A stretch of DNA of 64,000 bases, from NCBI RefSeq assembly GCF_900105735.1, contig NZ_LT629793.1, positions 2,418,001 to 2,482,000 of the forward strand, given 5' to 3'. Source of the stretch: Pseudomonas yamanorum (GTDB lineage Bacteria > Pseudomonadota > Gammaproteobacteria > Pseudomonadales > Pseudomonadaceae). Positions within the stretch are counted from its first letter, which is position 1, and each line of letters begins with the position of its first letter. The translations under genes were made by a program, and so were the position numbers. Shown piece by piece: positions 25,466 to 34,290 of the stretch. The notes below the pieces were generated by a model. It saw only the letters and a list, made by a program, of their open reading frames with translations. It searched no databases and was not told where the DNA came from.

Positions 25466-25486
25466 AATTATCGTAAAACAATAATT
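25466..25486. promoter_or_regulatory. Candidate operator for the XRE/DUF2975 operon
   Basis: AATTATCG-TAAAA-CAATAATT is an inverted repeat with 8-bp arms and one mismatch. It lies in AT-rich DNA 43 bp before the DUF2975 start, where a promoter is expected. Confidence 0.5.
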
Positions 25487-25626
25487 TTTTAATGATTGGC
25501 GATACCTGAACACAAAACCGATACTGCCCCCCGAAATTTCAGCAGTGGCACAATCGTTCAAGACCGCAGCAGACAGCCCAGTCACACTGGGGTAACGTAT
25601 TTGCGTCCCGACCTGCGACTGACACC

Positions 25627-26430
25627 ATGATCAAACCCTCTCTCGACTGGCTGCACCGCGCGCCCCACGCCAGTGGCCTGGAGCGTATCGAGGCGTATTT
25701 TGCCGGGTTTGGCTTCGACCCTCATCGCCACGACACCTATGCCATCGGCCGTACCCTGTTCGGGGTGCAGAGTTTTCACTATCGCGGCGGCATGACCCAC
25801 AGTCTGCCGGGGCGGACCATGGTGATCCATCCCGATGAAGTGCATGACGGCTGGGCCGGCAGCGAGGAAGGTTTCAAATACCGGATGATTTACGTGGAGC
25901 CGGCGCTGATCCAGCAAGTGCTCGGTGGCAAGCCGTTACCGTTTATTCCCGGCGGGCTGTCCAGCGACCCGTGGCTGTACCGCGCCAGTGAAGTGTTGCT
26001 GCAAAGCCTGGATTGCCCGATTGATCCGTTGCAAGAACAGGACGCAATGTTTGACCTGGCCCAGGCGCTGAACAATGCCTCGGGCATCACGGTCAATCGC
26101 AAGACCTTCGACTACCGCGCCGCCGAACGCGCGCGGGAATTTATCCACAGCGCCTTGGGCCGGCCGATCACCCTCGATGAAATGGCGGAGTACGCCAACC
26201 GCGACCGCTGGGCGTTGTCGCGGGATTTTCGGTTGTTGTTCGGGACCAGCCCCTATCGCTACCTGACCATGCGCCGCCTGGACCTGGTGCGCAGCTTGCT
26301 GGGCCAGGGCCAATCACTGGTGGATGCGGCACTGACCGCCGGCTTTACCGACCAGAGCCACATGACCCGGCAATTCCGCAGCACCTTCGGCATGCCGCCG
26401 TCGCGTTGGGTGAAGATGCTCGGGCGCTGA
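25627..26430 (+). CDS. AraC-family transcriptional regulator
   Basis: The protein has 267 residues. An N-terminal cupin-like sensing domain (about 1-150) includes HRHDTYAIG near 33-41 and HPDEVHDGW near 66-75. The C-terminal pair of HTH motifs (about 165-267) includes LDEMAEYANRDRWALSRDFRLLFGTSPYRYL and AALTAGFTDQSHMTRQFRSTFGMPPSRW. This arrangement is common for AraC regulators of amino-acid exporters such as LysE proteins, and a LysE gene lies 1 kb away on the other strand. The effector is unknown. Confidence 0.92.
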   Translation: MIKPSLDWLHRAPHASGLERIEAYFAGFGFDPHRHDTYAIGRTLFGVQSFHYRGGMTHSLPGRTMVIHPDEVHDGWAGSEEGFKYRMIYVEPALIQQVLGGKPLPFIPGGLSSDPWLYRASEVLLQSLDCPIDPLQEQDAMFDLAQALNNASGITVNRKTFDYRAAERAREFIHSALGRPITLDEMAEYANRDRWALSRDFRLLFGTSPYRYLTMRRLDLVRSLLGQGQSLVDAALTAGFTDQSHMTRQFRSTFGMPPSRWVKMLGR

Positions 26431-26457
26431 AATCCCCGCCTTGAAATGCGATCAACC

Positions 26458-26546
26458 TGTGGGAGCTGGCTTGCCTGCGATAGCGGTGGATCAGCTAATA
26501 AATGATTGACTGACACTCCGCCATCGCAGGCAAGCCAGCTCCCACA
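26458..26546. repeat. REP doublet, TGTGGGAGCTGGCTTGCC type
   Basis: Two inverted copies of TGTGGGAGCTGGCTTGCCTG face each other across about 40 bp, just after the AraC gene and just before the end of the converging MFS gene. The core differs from the copies at 16178 and 53319 (CTGGCTTGCC instead of CGGGCTTGCTCG), so it is a second variant. Confidence 0.9.
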
Positions 26547-26552
26547 GTTGAT

Positions 26553-27950
26553 TTATGTCGCTGCTGAAATCGCATTCGACTCTAGAGCTCGCTCTTTAAG
26601 CGCTAACGCCAACACCGCCCCCGCCAGGGCAATCGCCGCGCTCCACCACAACGCCAGCTCAATCCCGCTCGCCTGCGCCGCGCCCGTCGACCCGCCGGCA
26701 TTCGCCAGCGACACCAGCAACGCCAACCCCAATGCGCCGCCAATCTGCTGGCTGGTGGACGCCATGCCCGCCGCCACACCCTGCTCTCCCGGGCGGATGC
26801 CCAAGCCGGCGGCCACCCACATCGCCGTCCAGGTCATGCCCTGGCCGATGCTCAGGATGAAAATCCCCGGCAGCAACGACCAGAACCCCGCCCCCTTCGG
26901 CAACGCCAGGCACACCAGGGCGATGCCCACCGCGCCCGCCAACTGGCCGCTGACCAGGGTGGTGCGCAATCCCAGGCGTGCCAACGAACGTTCCGCCAGC
27001 CAGATACCGCCGGTGCACACCAGGGTCGCCGGCAAAAATGCCAAGCCCGCCTGCAACACGCTGTAGCCATAGACCTGCTGGTAATACACCGCCAGAAAGT
27101 AGTACTGCACGCCAAAGCTGCTCATGAACACCGCCGTCAACACCATGGCCATACGCAACTCGCGATAGCCCAACAACCGCAGCGGCATCAGGGGATCACA
27201 GCCCCGGTGTTCGATCCAGGCAAACAACCCGAGCAGCGCCAGCGCCAGGGTCATGCAGCCCAGGGTCGACGGCGCCGCCCAACCCCACTCAGGGCCTTGT
27301 ACCAGGGAAAACACCAGCAGCGTGCCGCCCACCGTCACGGTCAGCGCGCCGCTGATATCAAAGTTGCGCCCACGGGCCCGCTCGCCATCGGCGGGAATCC
27401 AGTAGCGCGCCGCCAGGGCGCAGGCACCCGCCAGCGGCACATTCACCAGGAATACCGCCTCCCAACCCCAGGCCTGGGTCAGCACGCCGCCGAGCAACGC
27501 GCCCAATGCCAGGCCCGCTGCCGAGGCCGCGCTCCACACCGCAAATGCACGATTACGCGCCGGCCCTTCGGCGTAATGGGTGTTGATCAGCGCCAGCGTC
27601 GCCGGGAACAACAGCGCCCCGCCCACGCCCTGTACCGCCCGGGCCAGCACCAGCAACAAGGCGCTGCCGCCGAGCACCGCCGCCAGGGAAGACAGCGCAT
27701 ACAGAGATTGGCCGAGGATGTACAAGCGCCGCTTGCCCAGCAGGTCTGCGGCGCGACCGCCCAGCAACAGGAAACCGCCGAACGCCACGCTGTAGGCGCT
27801 GACCACCCACTGCAATTGCTGGGCAGAAAAACCCAGGTGGCTGCCGATCTGCGGCAGCGCGACAAACACGATGGTCGCGTCGAGGGCGATGATCAGTTGC
27901 GCGGTCGCCAGCAGCAACAGCATCCAGCCTGAGGGTCGAGATAAAGACAT
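26553..27950 (-). CDS. DHA2-family MFS multidrug exporter (14 TM)
   Basis: The protein has 465 residues from the ATG at 27950 (AGGA 7 nt before); a GTG directly in front is an alternative. About fourteen transmembrane segments are visible. Motif A occurs as GGRAADLLGKRRLY near 65-78, motif C-like glycine-rich segments occur near 150, and LDATIVFVALPQIG near 24-37 is typical of EmrB/QacA proteins. The substrate is unknown. The gene diverges from a LysR regulator 94 bp away, the usual arrangement for a regulator and its exporter target. Confidence 0.9.
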   Translation of the reverse strand: MSLSRPSGWMLLLLATAQLIIALDATIVFVALPQIGSHLGFSAQQLQWVVSAYSVAFGGFLLLGGRAADLLGKRRLYILGQSLYALSSLAAVLGGSALLLVLARAVQGVGGALLFPATLALINTHYAEGPARNRAFAVWSAASAAGLALGALLGGVLTQAWGWEAVFLVNVPLAGACALAARYWIPADGERARGRNFDISGALTVTVGGTLLVFSLVQGPEWGWAAPSTLGCMTLALALLGLFAWIEHRGCDPLMPLRLLGYRELRMAMVLTAVFMSSFGVQYYFLAVYYQQVYGYSVLQAGLAFLPATLVCTGGIWLAERSLARLGLRTTLVSGQLAGAVGIALVCLALPKGAGFWSLLPGIFILSIGQGMTWTAMWVAAGLGIRPGEQGVAAGMASTSQQIGGALGLALLVSLANAGGSTGAAQASGIELALWWSAAIALAGAVLALALKERALESNAISAAT

Positions 27951-28004
27951 CACAGCGTCCTGCCAAAAAGTGAGAGACGCCAGTGTCTTTCATGCCCAAC
28001 AGAT

Positions 28005-28020
28005 GATAAATAGCCTTATC
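28005..28020. promoter_or_regulatory. Possible LysR binding site
   Basis: GATAAATAGCCTTATC is an imperfect-centre dyad (arms GATAA/TTATC, 6-bp spacer) in the 94-bp gap between the divergent exporter and LysR genes. LysR sites often have this size; the match is short, so confidence is low. Confidence 0.35.
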
Positions 28021-28044
28021 TCTCTTTCAGTAATGACTTTAATC

Positions 28045-28929
28045 ATGGATCTGAACGCTGTTCGCCTGCTGGTGCGCGTCGCCGAAACCCGTAGTTTCAC
28101 TCGCGCCGCCGGAGACCTGGGGCTGACCCAATCGGGCTTGTCCCGGGCCATTTCCCGGCTGGAAAACCAGCTGGGTGTGCGCCTGCTGCAACGCAACACC
28201 CGCAGCGTCAGCCTCACTCCCGACGGCCAGATGCTGTATGAACGCAGCGCGCCGTTGCTCGCTGAACTGGCCGAAGCCGAACGACAGATGCTCGACCGCC
28301 GCGCCTCACCCTCGGGTTTGCTGAAGATCAGCACGCCCTCGTTGTTTGGCCGCAAAGTGGTGATGCCGGTGATCGGCGAACTGACTTTGCAATACCCCGA
28401 ACTGCGTATCGAAGCGGTAATGACCGATCGCCTGGTGGACATCGTCGACGAAGGTTTTGATGCCTTGCTGCGCACCGGCGATATCCAGGACCAACGCCTG
28501 ATCGCCCGGGCACTGCCGCCGCTGCGCTGGGTCACCGTCGCCTCCCCGGCTTATCTCGCGCGTTTTGGTACGCCGCAAACCGTCGATGAACTCAAGGACC
28601 ACAACTGCCTGACCGTACGCAACCTGCGCACCAGCCGGCTGGTGGACTGGCAGTTCATGCTGGAGGGCAAGGTGCAGGACGTGAGCGTCGAGGGACGGTT
28701 GATCTTTGATATTGGCGATGCGCTGGTGGACGGCGCACTGGGCGGGTTTGGCATCGCCCAAGTGATGGATTTTGCAGTGCGGGAGGACCTGGCGGCCGGG
28801 CGCCTGGTGCCCTTGCTGGAGGATTTTGCCGGGCGCAGTCGGGCGATATCCCTGGTGTATCCGCCATCGCGGCAGTACTCACCGAAGTTGATGGCGTTTG
28901 CCGAGGCGCTCAGCAAAACCCAGTGGTAA
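28045..28929 (+). CDS. LysR-family transcriptional regulator
   Basis: The protein has 294 residues from MDLNAVRLLVRVAETRSF. Upstream in-frame ATGs, including 28033, are less typical, and no clear ribosome-binding site decides. The N-terminal winged HTH is FTRAAGDLGLTQSGLSRAISRLENQLGVRLL (about 18-50), and the C-terminal effector domain occupies about 90-290. It belongs to the large CrgA-like subgroup with LLKISTPSLFGR after the linker. It probably controls the divergent DHA2 exporter. Confidence 0.92.
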   Translation: MDLNAVRLLVRVAETRSFTRAAGDLGLTQSGLSRAISRLENQLGVRLLQRNTRSVSLTPDGQMLYERSAPLLAELAEAERQMLDRRASPSGLLKISTPSLFGRKVVMPVIGELTLQYPELRIEAVMTDRLVDIVDEGFDALLRTGDIQDQRLIARALPPLRWVTVASPAYLARFGTPQTVDELKDHNCLTVRNLRTSRLVDWQFMLEGKVQDVSVEGRLIFDIGDALVDGALGGFGIAQVMDFAVREDLAAGRLVPLLEDFAGRSRAISLVYPPSRQYSPKLMAFAEALSKTQW

Positions 28930-28937
28930 CACAACCT

Positions 28938-29062
28938 TTGTGGAGAGGGAGCTTGCTCCCGCTCAGCTGCACAGCAGTCGTATATCTACCGACCAAGTGT
29001 ATTGGCAGGAAAGCAATGGAACCGCTTCGCGCTCCAGCGGGAGCAAACTCCCTCGCCACAAA
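28938..29062. repeat. Decayed REP doublet, GAGGGAGCTTGCTCCC type
   Basis: TTTGTGGAGAGGGAGCTTGC at the left is matched, with changes, by GGGAGCAAACTCCCTCGCCA at the right. This is an imperfect inverted pair of the same family as the intact palindrome at 35696. It fills most of the gap between the LysR and flavin reductase genes. Confidence 0.7.
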
Positions 29063-29094
29063 CCAGGCTCTACCGGAAGAATTCGGTACTGGGC

Positions 29095-29670
29095 TTAAAG
29101 CTGCCGCCCATCAATGGGCTCACCAATCGTCAGGAAATGCCCGCCCGCCACATGGTGCAAGGTACGCAGCCCATCGTGCCCGTCGAAATGCCAGCGACCG
29201 TCGCTGAACACCCGCTCATCCGCCTCGGCCGCCACGACTTCGGCGAGGAACAGATCATAGGTCTGCTGGTTATGCGGCTCCGGCAGCAACCGGCACTCCA
29301 GCCACGCCACGCAGCCTTCGAGCATCGGCGCTTCGGTGTGTTCGCCGCTGAAGGTCTGCAAGCCGTACGCCGCGAACTTGTCCGTCTCGCTGCCGGTGGT
29401 GTTGCCCACGGTCTGCACGATATCCGCCTGGGCCGCACACGGCACGTTGAGCACGAAGGTGCCGGCACCTTCCAGCAGGTGCCGGGTCCAGGTGGCCTTG
29501 TCGAGTACGACGGCGACTTTGGGCGGTTCGAAATCCAGGGGCATGGCCCAGGCAGCCGCCATGATGTTGCGCTGGCCATTGTGCGCAGCGCTGACCAGCA
29601 CGGTCGGGCCGTGGTTGAGCAGGCGGTAGGCCTTGGACAGTGGGACGGGACGGCGATGGTTAGGGCTCAT
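29095..29670 (-). CDS. Flavin reductase-like FMN-binding protein
   Basis: The protein has 191 residues from the ATG at 29670; a TTG two codons earlier is possible. It has the FMN-binding split-barrel fold of the flavin reductase family, with PTVLVSAAHNGQRNIMAAAW near 23-42 and a TWTRHLLEGAGTFVLNVPC segment near 60-78. Family members reduce flavin for a partner monooxygenase or act alone; no partner is encoded nearby. The physiological substrate is unknown. Confidence 0.85.
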   Translation of the reverse strand: MSPNHRRPVPLSKAYRLLNHGPTVLVSAAHNGQRNIMAAAWAMPLDFEPPKVAVVLDKATWTRHLLEGAGTFVLNVPCAAQADIVQTVGNTTGSETDKFAAYGLQTFSGEHTEAPMLEGCVAWLECRLLPEPHNQQTYDLFLAEVVAAEADERVFSDGRWHFDGHDGLRTLHHVAGGHFLTIGEPIDGRQL

Positions 29671-29723
29671 GGACAAAAGGCTCGGAAAAAAACCTACGAT
29701 ACCTCAAGCATGAGCCCCGGTGA

Positions 29724-31040
29724 CTAGCTGCTCAGTTGATTGGCGAATTGCCCTACGGCGCTGACCACCTTCTGGGCACCGTCCTGGATCTCCACGATCA
29801 CCGTGCCCGCCTCGGCCGCCAATGCCAGGCCCTGTTCGGCCTGCAGGCGGCCATCGGTCATCAGCGCCACTGCATCGCGGGCCATGTCCTGGTTCTGGCG
29901 TACCACGCCGACGATCTCCTCGGTGGCCTTGCTGGTACGCGACGCCAGTTGCCGAACCTCATCGGCCACCACCGCAAAACCACGGCCTTGCTCACCGGCG
30001 CGGGCGGCTTCGATGGCGGCGTTGAGCGCCAGCAGGTTGGTCTGCTCGGCGATGCCGCTGATGGTCTTGACGATGCTGCCGATCACCTGGGACTGGGCGT
30101 TCAGCGCTTCAATGCCGTCGCCCGCTTGCTGCATGTGCTTGGCCAGGTCGCGCATCACGTCCACCGCCTGGGTGACCACGGTGGTGCCACGCTGGGCGCT
30201 GCTGTCGGTTTGCAGCGAGGTGCTGTAGGCGATGCTGGCCGCGTCGGCCACGGCCTGTTCCTGGTTGACCTGGTCGGTGATCACGGTGGCGAACTTGACC
30301 ACTTTGTACAGCCGCTCATTGGCGTCGAGCACCGGGTTATACGAGGCCTCCAGCCACACCACGCGTCCGTGGCTGTCCACGCGTTTGAAGCGGCCGGCGA
30401 CGAATTCCCCGGCGTTCAGGCGTTTCCAGAACTGCTGGTACTCGACGCTGTTGGCGTCCTGCGATTCGCAAAATATCCGGTGATGTTTGCCCTGGATCTG
30501 CGCCAGGCTGTAGCCCATGCCGTTGAGGAAACGGTCGTTGGCCGTCAGCACATTACCGTTGAGGTCAAACTCGATCACCGCTGTGGAGCGCACCAGCGCG
30601 GTGATCAGGTTTTCGTGCTCGCGGGAGGCCTCGATGGTGCGGGTCAGGTCGCTGGAAAACATCGAAATATGCTTGATACGTCCGTCGCTGCTGCGCACCG
30701 GTTGCACGATGGAGCGCAACCACGCCTCGTTGCCGTTGCCCCGCGTCAGACGCACCGTACCGGCGAAATGTTCGCCCCGCACCAATGCGTTTTTGAAGCG
30801 CAGTTGAAACTCGTCCTGCTTGACGTGCGCCGGCACCAGGTCTTCGATCAAGCGGCCTTCCAGCTGGCTGCCCTGGTAACCCATCTCTTGAAGAAAGATG
30901 GCATTGACCGACTCGATACGCCCTTCGGGATCCAGGGTCAGGGTCATCATTTCGCTTTCCAGGCTCTCTCTCACTTGCTGCAGGCTGGACAATTCTTCGC
31001 GAAGAGCAGACAGCTCCTGCTTGAGACGGGTGTTGAACAT
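29724..31040 (-). CDS. Cytoplasmic PAS-PAS chemoreceptor-like protein (BdlA-like)
   Basis: The protein has 438 residues from [17 protein letters not shown]; a longer in-frame reading to 31151 lacks support. A short N-terminal coiled coil (1-30) is followed by PAS 1 (about 32-140), PAS 2 (about 150-260) and a short MCP signalling domain. The MCP tip [20 protein letters not shown] is near 355. There is no transmembrane segment, so it is soluble. The layout and length match P. aeruginosa BdlA, which controls biofilm dispersal in response to nutrient cues. The output (Che pathway or cyclic-di-GMP) cannot be told from sequence. Confidence 0.87.
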   Translation of the reverse strand: MFNTRLKQELSALREELSSLQQVRESLESEMMTLTLDPEGRIESVNAIFLQEMGYQGSQLEGRLIEDLVPAHVKQDEFQLRFKNALVRGEHFAGTVRLTRGNGNEAWLRSIVQPVRSSDGRIKHISMFSSDLTRTIEASREHENLITALVRSTAVIEFDLNGNVLTANDRFLNGMGYSLAQIQGKHHRIFCESQDANSVEYQQFWKRLNAGEFVAGRFKRVDSHGRVVWLEASYNPVLDANERLYKVVKFATVITDQVNQEQAVADAASIAYSTSLQTDSSAQRGTTVVTQAVDVMRDLAKHMQQAGDGIEALNAQSQVIGSIVKTISGIAEQTNLLALNAAIEAARAGEQGRGFAVVADEVRQLASRTSKATEEIVGVVRQNQDMARDAVALMTDGRLQAEQGLALAAEAGTVIVEIQDGAQKVVSAVGQFANQLSS

Positions 31041-31147
31041 GGAGGCACCGGTGGGCAAGTAAGGACGTGGGTCTGACCTGCATCGGCGCTGCCGGCATTT
31101 TCTGAAGAGCGCTTTAGTGCGTTGCTCAACTATATTTTTGCGGCCCC

Positions 31148-31480
31148 TCAACTGCCGTTGTTACGGCAGATGCCCATGACCTGGTACTGGAGCGTGTTGA
31201 GCTTGCCGGTGGAATCTTCATAGGTCATGCGCGACGGTACCGCGTTGCACGAACGGATCGGCGGCGTGACGTTGACCACCTTGGCAATGTCCAGCTTCAT
31301 GCCGTAGCGATAGTCCTGGACCACGGGCATCGCCTTGCCTTTTTTCGCGGCATAGGCGGCCATGGCTTGCTCGTTGTTTTGCATCATCTGGGCGAAGGTG
31401 CGGTCACCGCCGCCTTCCGCCATCGCGCCGACGGAAAAGATCAGGGCCAATGCAGCGACAGTGGTTTTCAGGGTCTTCAT
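31148..31480 (-). CDS. DUF2790 periplasmic protein
   Basis: The protein has 110 residues from [18 protein letters not shown], with AGGA 7 nt before the ATG. A cleavable signal peptide (about 1-21, AMA/E) precedes the family core [13 protein letters not shown] near 57-70 and [19 protein letters not shown] near 86-105. Two cysteines in the mature part may form a disulphide. The family is common in Pseudomonas, often near metal-response genes, and its function is unknown. It diverges from the OprD porin across a 238-bp gap. Confidence 0.85.
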   Translation of the reverse strand: MKTLKTTVAALALIFSVGAMAEGGGDRTFAQMMQNNEQAMAAYAAKKGKAMPVVQDYRYGMKLDIAKVVNVTPPIRSCNAVPSRMTYEDSTGKLNTLQYQVMGICRNNGS

Positions 31481-31562
31481 GAGGGCGTCCTCGTCTGATT
31501 TCATTGATTGAAAGTTCAGAGCAAGAGTAACTAACCAAGCCTGTCGCAAAGTTCACCGAAAG

Positions 31563-31626
31563 ATTACTTATCCGTTATGTCCTGTTGAAATTCCAAAATT
31601 GTAATCTGTGCGCCACCTCGTCGTTA
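31563..31626 (+). promoter_or_regulatory. Shared promoter motifs upstream of the OprD-family porin
   Basis: Two segments recur elsewhere in the metal island. ATTACTTATCCGTTA (31563-31577) matches 13 of 15 bases at 41343. TGTAATCTGTGCGCC, continuing to CGTCGTTA (31600-31626), resembles the segment before the small PtrA-like gene (33123-33149). TTA repeats spaced 11 bp apart fit an OmpR-family regulator. Binding by the nearby CzcR-like proteins is inferred. Confidence 0.45.
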
Positions 31627-31718
31627 TCTAGTGTTTGCAACTATCTGCCCGGGCACCACTAAAACAAGAATGCCCCATCGATAAGAAGCTAATAGCTGCC
31701 ACTACCGAGGAGCGCTAC

Positions 31719-33047
31719 ATGAGTACTAACCGTACACTTTCCCTTTCCATGATTGCCGCCCTGGCGGGGCTCACCCCGCTTTCAGGCATGGCCGTGGAAG
31801 ACAAATCCGAAGGATTTATCGAAGGCAGCACCTTGAACGTGCTGGCCCGCAACTTCTACTTCAACCGGGACGATCGCAAGGGCCAGTCGAGCCCCACCGG
31901 CAATGGCTACTCGGAAGCCTGGGCCCAGGGTTTCATCGGCAAGTTCGAGTCCGGATTCACTCAGGGCTCGGTGGGCTTCGGCCTGGACGCGTTTGCGATG
32001 TATGGCCTGAAACTCGACTCCGGCACCGGCCGCAGCGGCGGCAAGGGCTCGTTCGGCGTGCTGCCGGTAGACAGCGACAACCAACCCGAGGACGGCTACA
32101 GCAAGCTCGGCGGCGCCGTAAAAATGCGCCTGCTGGATACCGTGATCAAGGCCGGTGATGTGTTCCCGCTGACCCCGGTGGTGGCCTATGGCGACTCGCG
32201 GGTGTTGCCGGAAAGTTTCCGTGGCGTCACCGCGCAAAACACCAGCGTTGAAGGCCTGAGCCTGCAGGCCGGACATTTGAGCGGTATGAGCCAGCCCACC
32301 CAAAGCGGCATGGATAAAGGCTTTGCGACGTTTTATGCGGGCAAGGTGGATTCACCCTGGATCGGCTATGCCGGTGGGGACTACCAGGTGAACAAACACC
32401 TCAGCGTCAGCCTGTACACCAGCCGCCTGAAGGATGCCTGGGACCAGTACTACTTCGGCAGCGCCGCCAGCTACCCGCTGAACGATGAGGTTTCGCTGTT
32501 TGGCGATTTCAACTATTACAAGGCGGTGGACGAGGGCAAGAAACGCCTGGGCGAGTTCGATAACAACATCTGGAGCGCCAGGATCGGGGTCAAGGTCGGC
32601 GCTCATAGCCTGGCCTTGTCCCACCAGCGCAACAACGGTGATGACGACTTCGACTACCTGCGCATGTCGGACTCGATCTTCCTCAACAACTCGATCCAGT
32701 ACAGCGACTTCAACTCGCCCAAGGAACGCTCGTGGATGCTCGCCTATAACCTCGACATGCAGGCCTTCGGCATTCCCGGGCTGACCTTCATGACCCGCTA
32801 CGGCAAAGGCACCGGCGCCGACTACAGCAACGCCAACGCGGTGTACATGCGCCGTGACGCGGCCGGCGACCCGTTGACCGACCAACGCCGCTGGGAGCGG
32901 GATATCGAGGCCAAGTACGTGGTGCAGGGCGGCAACTTGAAAGACCTGTCGCTGCGATTGCGCCAGGCGACGGTTCGTTCAAGTGCCTTTGAGTCGGATT
33001 TGGAAGAAGTTCGGCTGATTGTCGAATATCCGTTGGCGATTCTCTAA
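31719..33047 (+). CDS. OprD-family outer-membrane porin
   Basis: The protein has 442 residues from MSTNRTLSLSMIAALAGL, with GAGGAG before the ATG. A signal peptide (about 1-25) precedes an 18-stranded beta-barrel pattern. Family marks are GFIEGSTLNVLARNFYFNRD near 32-51, YSEAWAQGFIGKFESGFTQG near 67-86 and KDLSLRLRQATVRS near 411-424. OprD proteins take up amino acids, small organic acids and similar compounds; the exact substrate is not evident. Its place beside CzcRS-like genes is notable, because in P. aeruginosa CzcR represses oprD. Confidence 0.92.
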   Translation: MSTNRTLSLSMIAALAGLTPLSGMAVEDKSEGFIEGSTLNVLARNFYFNRDDRKGQSSPTGNGYSEAWAQGFIGKFESGFTQGSVGFGLDAFAMYGLKLDSGTGRSGGKGSFGVLPVDSDNQPEDGYSKLGGAVKMRLLDTVIKAGDVFPLTPVVAYGDSRVLPESFRGVTAQNTSVEGLSLQAGHLSGMSQPTQSGMDKGFATFYAGKVDSPWIGYAGGDYQVNKHLSVSLYTSRLKDAWDQYYFGSAASYPLNDEVSLFGDFNYYKAVDEGKKRLGEFDNNIWSARIGVKVGAHSLALSHQRNNGDDDFDYLRMSDSIFLNNSIQYSDFNSPKERSWMLAYNLDMQAFGIPGLTFMTRYGKGTGADYSNANAVYMRRDAAGDPLTDQRRWERDIEAKYVVQGGNLKDLSLRLRQATVRSSAFESDLEEVRLIVEYPLAIL

Positions 33048-33112
33048 ATGATCACAACGGCAGGTGCTTACATTCATTTGCCGTTGACTAACATCTGTTC
33101 ACAATTTGAAGC

Positions 33113-33149
33113 CTGTCAGAACTGTAATATGCGCCTCACCTTCTCGTTA
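33113..33149 (+). promoter_or_regulatory. Candidate metal-response regulator site before the small PtrA-like gene
   Basis: CTGTCAGAACTGTAAT (33113-33128) is followed by TGCGCCTCACC and CTCGTTA, resembling the stretch 31600-31626 in front of the porin. It lies 60-95 bp upstream of the ATG at 33208. Confidence 0.4.
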
Positions 33150-33207
33150 AGTTGCGATTCTTATACTGGCTACAACTAACGGCACACGCCTTATTTGGAG
33201 AACAGTC

Positions 33208-33393
33208 ATGAAGCCCTCTCACTTGTTATTGATCAGTTTTCTCGGCGCCACTTCCAGCCTCGCATTGGCCGACGACGGTGCCGACCGTTCCCGGCAGTTC
33301 CTCGCCGAGTTCCGCCAGCAACAGCAGCAGGTCCACGGCGAACAGTCCGTGGCCGAGACCGCGCCCGCCGACGCACAGAAGCAGTCGATCTGA
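33208..33393 (+). CDS. Small periplasmic protein, PtrA-like
   Basis: The protein has 61 residues with TTTGGAGAA 9 nt before the ATG. A signal peptide (about 1-21, ALA/D) leaves a mature part of about 40 residues, rich in Gln and charged residues (DRSRQFLAEFRQQQQQVHGE). Size, signal peptide and place directly ahead of a CopRS/CzcRS-type two-component system recall PtrA, a copper-induced small periplasmic protein of P. aeruginosa. The likeness is partly by context. It ends with its own terminator. Confidence 0.6.
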   Translation: MKPSHLLLISFLGATSSLALADDGADRSRQFLAEFRQQQQQVHGEQSVAETAPADAQKQSI

Positions 33394-33462
33394 ACGGCGC
33401 ACACCGAGCACATTCATCTCTGAAGCTTTTGTGTAGCTCCTTTGGAAAGAGATGAATTTTTT

Positions 33463-33487
33463 ACGCCCCGCATGGGGCGTTTTTTTT
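33463..33487 (+). terminator. Intrinsic terminator after the small periplasmic gene
   Basis: ACGCCCC-GCAT-GGGGCGT followed by seven T forms a canonical terminator. It separates the small gene from the two-component genes, which therefore need a promoter in 33488-33600. Confidence 0.92.
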
Positions 33488-33615
33488 GCCTGCCGGTTTT
33501 GCAGCGCAACAACCAGTCACAAACTGCCCGGTTGACCCTGTAGCTACTTCAGCCTTCAGGCTTCGGAAAATCCGAATCACAGTCTCTCTCTCTATCAATA
33601 AAAGGTAAATCCTCC

Positions 33616-34290
33616 ATGCGTATCCTTGTGGTTGAGGACGAGCAAAAAACCGCCGCCTACCTGCAGCAGGGCCTGACCGAAAGCGGTTACGTGGTCGACT
33701 GTGCAGCCAGCGGCGTGGACGGCCTGCACCTGGCCGCGCAACACGCCTATGAACTGGTGATTCTCGACGTCAATCTGCCGGCCAAGGATGGCTGGGAAGT
33801 GCTTGAGCAATTGCGCCGCGACAGCAGCCAGCGGGTGATGATGCTGACGGCCCGTGGCCGGTTGGCCGACAAGATCAAGGGCCTGGACATGGGCGCCGAT
33901 GATTACCTGGTCAAACCCTTCGAGTTTCCCGAGTTGCTGGCCCGGGTGCGCACCCTGCTGCGTCGCAGTGAGCACATACCGGTGCCGGAAGTGTTCCAGG
34001 TGTCGGACCTGGAGCTGGACCCACGCCGCCACCGCGCATACCGCGGCAACCGACGTATCGACCTGACCACCAAGGAATTCGCGCTGCTGCATGTGCTGAT
34101 GCGTCAGTCCGGCGAAGTACTGACCCGCACGCAGATTATTTCCCTGGTCTGGGACATGAATTTCGACTGCGACACCAACGTGGTGGAAGTCTCCATCAGC
34201 CGCTTGCGGGCCAAGGTCGATGACCAGAGCGACGTCAAGCTGATCCATACCATTCGCGGCGTGGGTTATGTGCTGGAGGCCCGCCAATGA
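33616..34290 (+). CDS. czcR: Heavy-metal response regulator (CzcR/CopR-like)
   Basis: The protein has 224 residues of the OmpR/PhoB family. The receiver (1-120) has acidic pocket EDE (8-10), phosphoacceptor Asp51 in VILDVNLP, and [18 protein letters not shown]. The winged-helix domain (about 130-224) carries [18 protein letters not shown] and ends in [11 protein letters not shown]. It activates metal-efflux genes when phosphorylated by its sensor, whose gene overlaps by 4 bp. It is a close paralogue of the regulator at 41428. The metal (Zn/Cd/Co or Cu) cannot be fixed from sequence; the neighbouring czcCBA favours zinc. Confidence 0.9.
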   Translation: MRILVVEDEQKTAAYLQQGLTESGYVVDCAASGVDGLHLAAQHAYELVILDVNLPAKDGWEVLEQLRRDSSQRVMMLTARGRLADKIKGLDMGADDYLVKPFEFPELLARVRTLLRRSEHIPVPEVFQVSDLELDPRRHRAYRGNRRIDLTTKEFALLHVLMRQSGEVLTRTQIISLVWDMNFDCDTNVVEVSISRLRAKVDDQSDVKLIHTIRGVGYVLEARQ

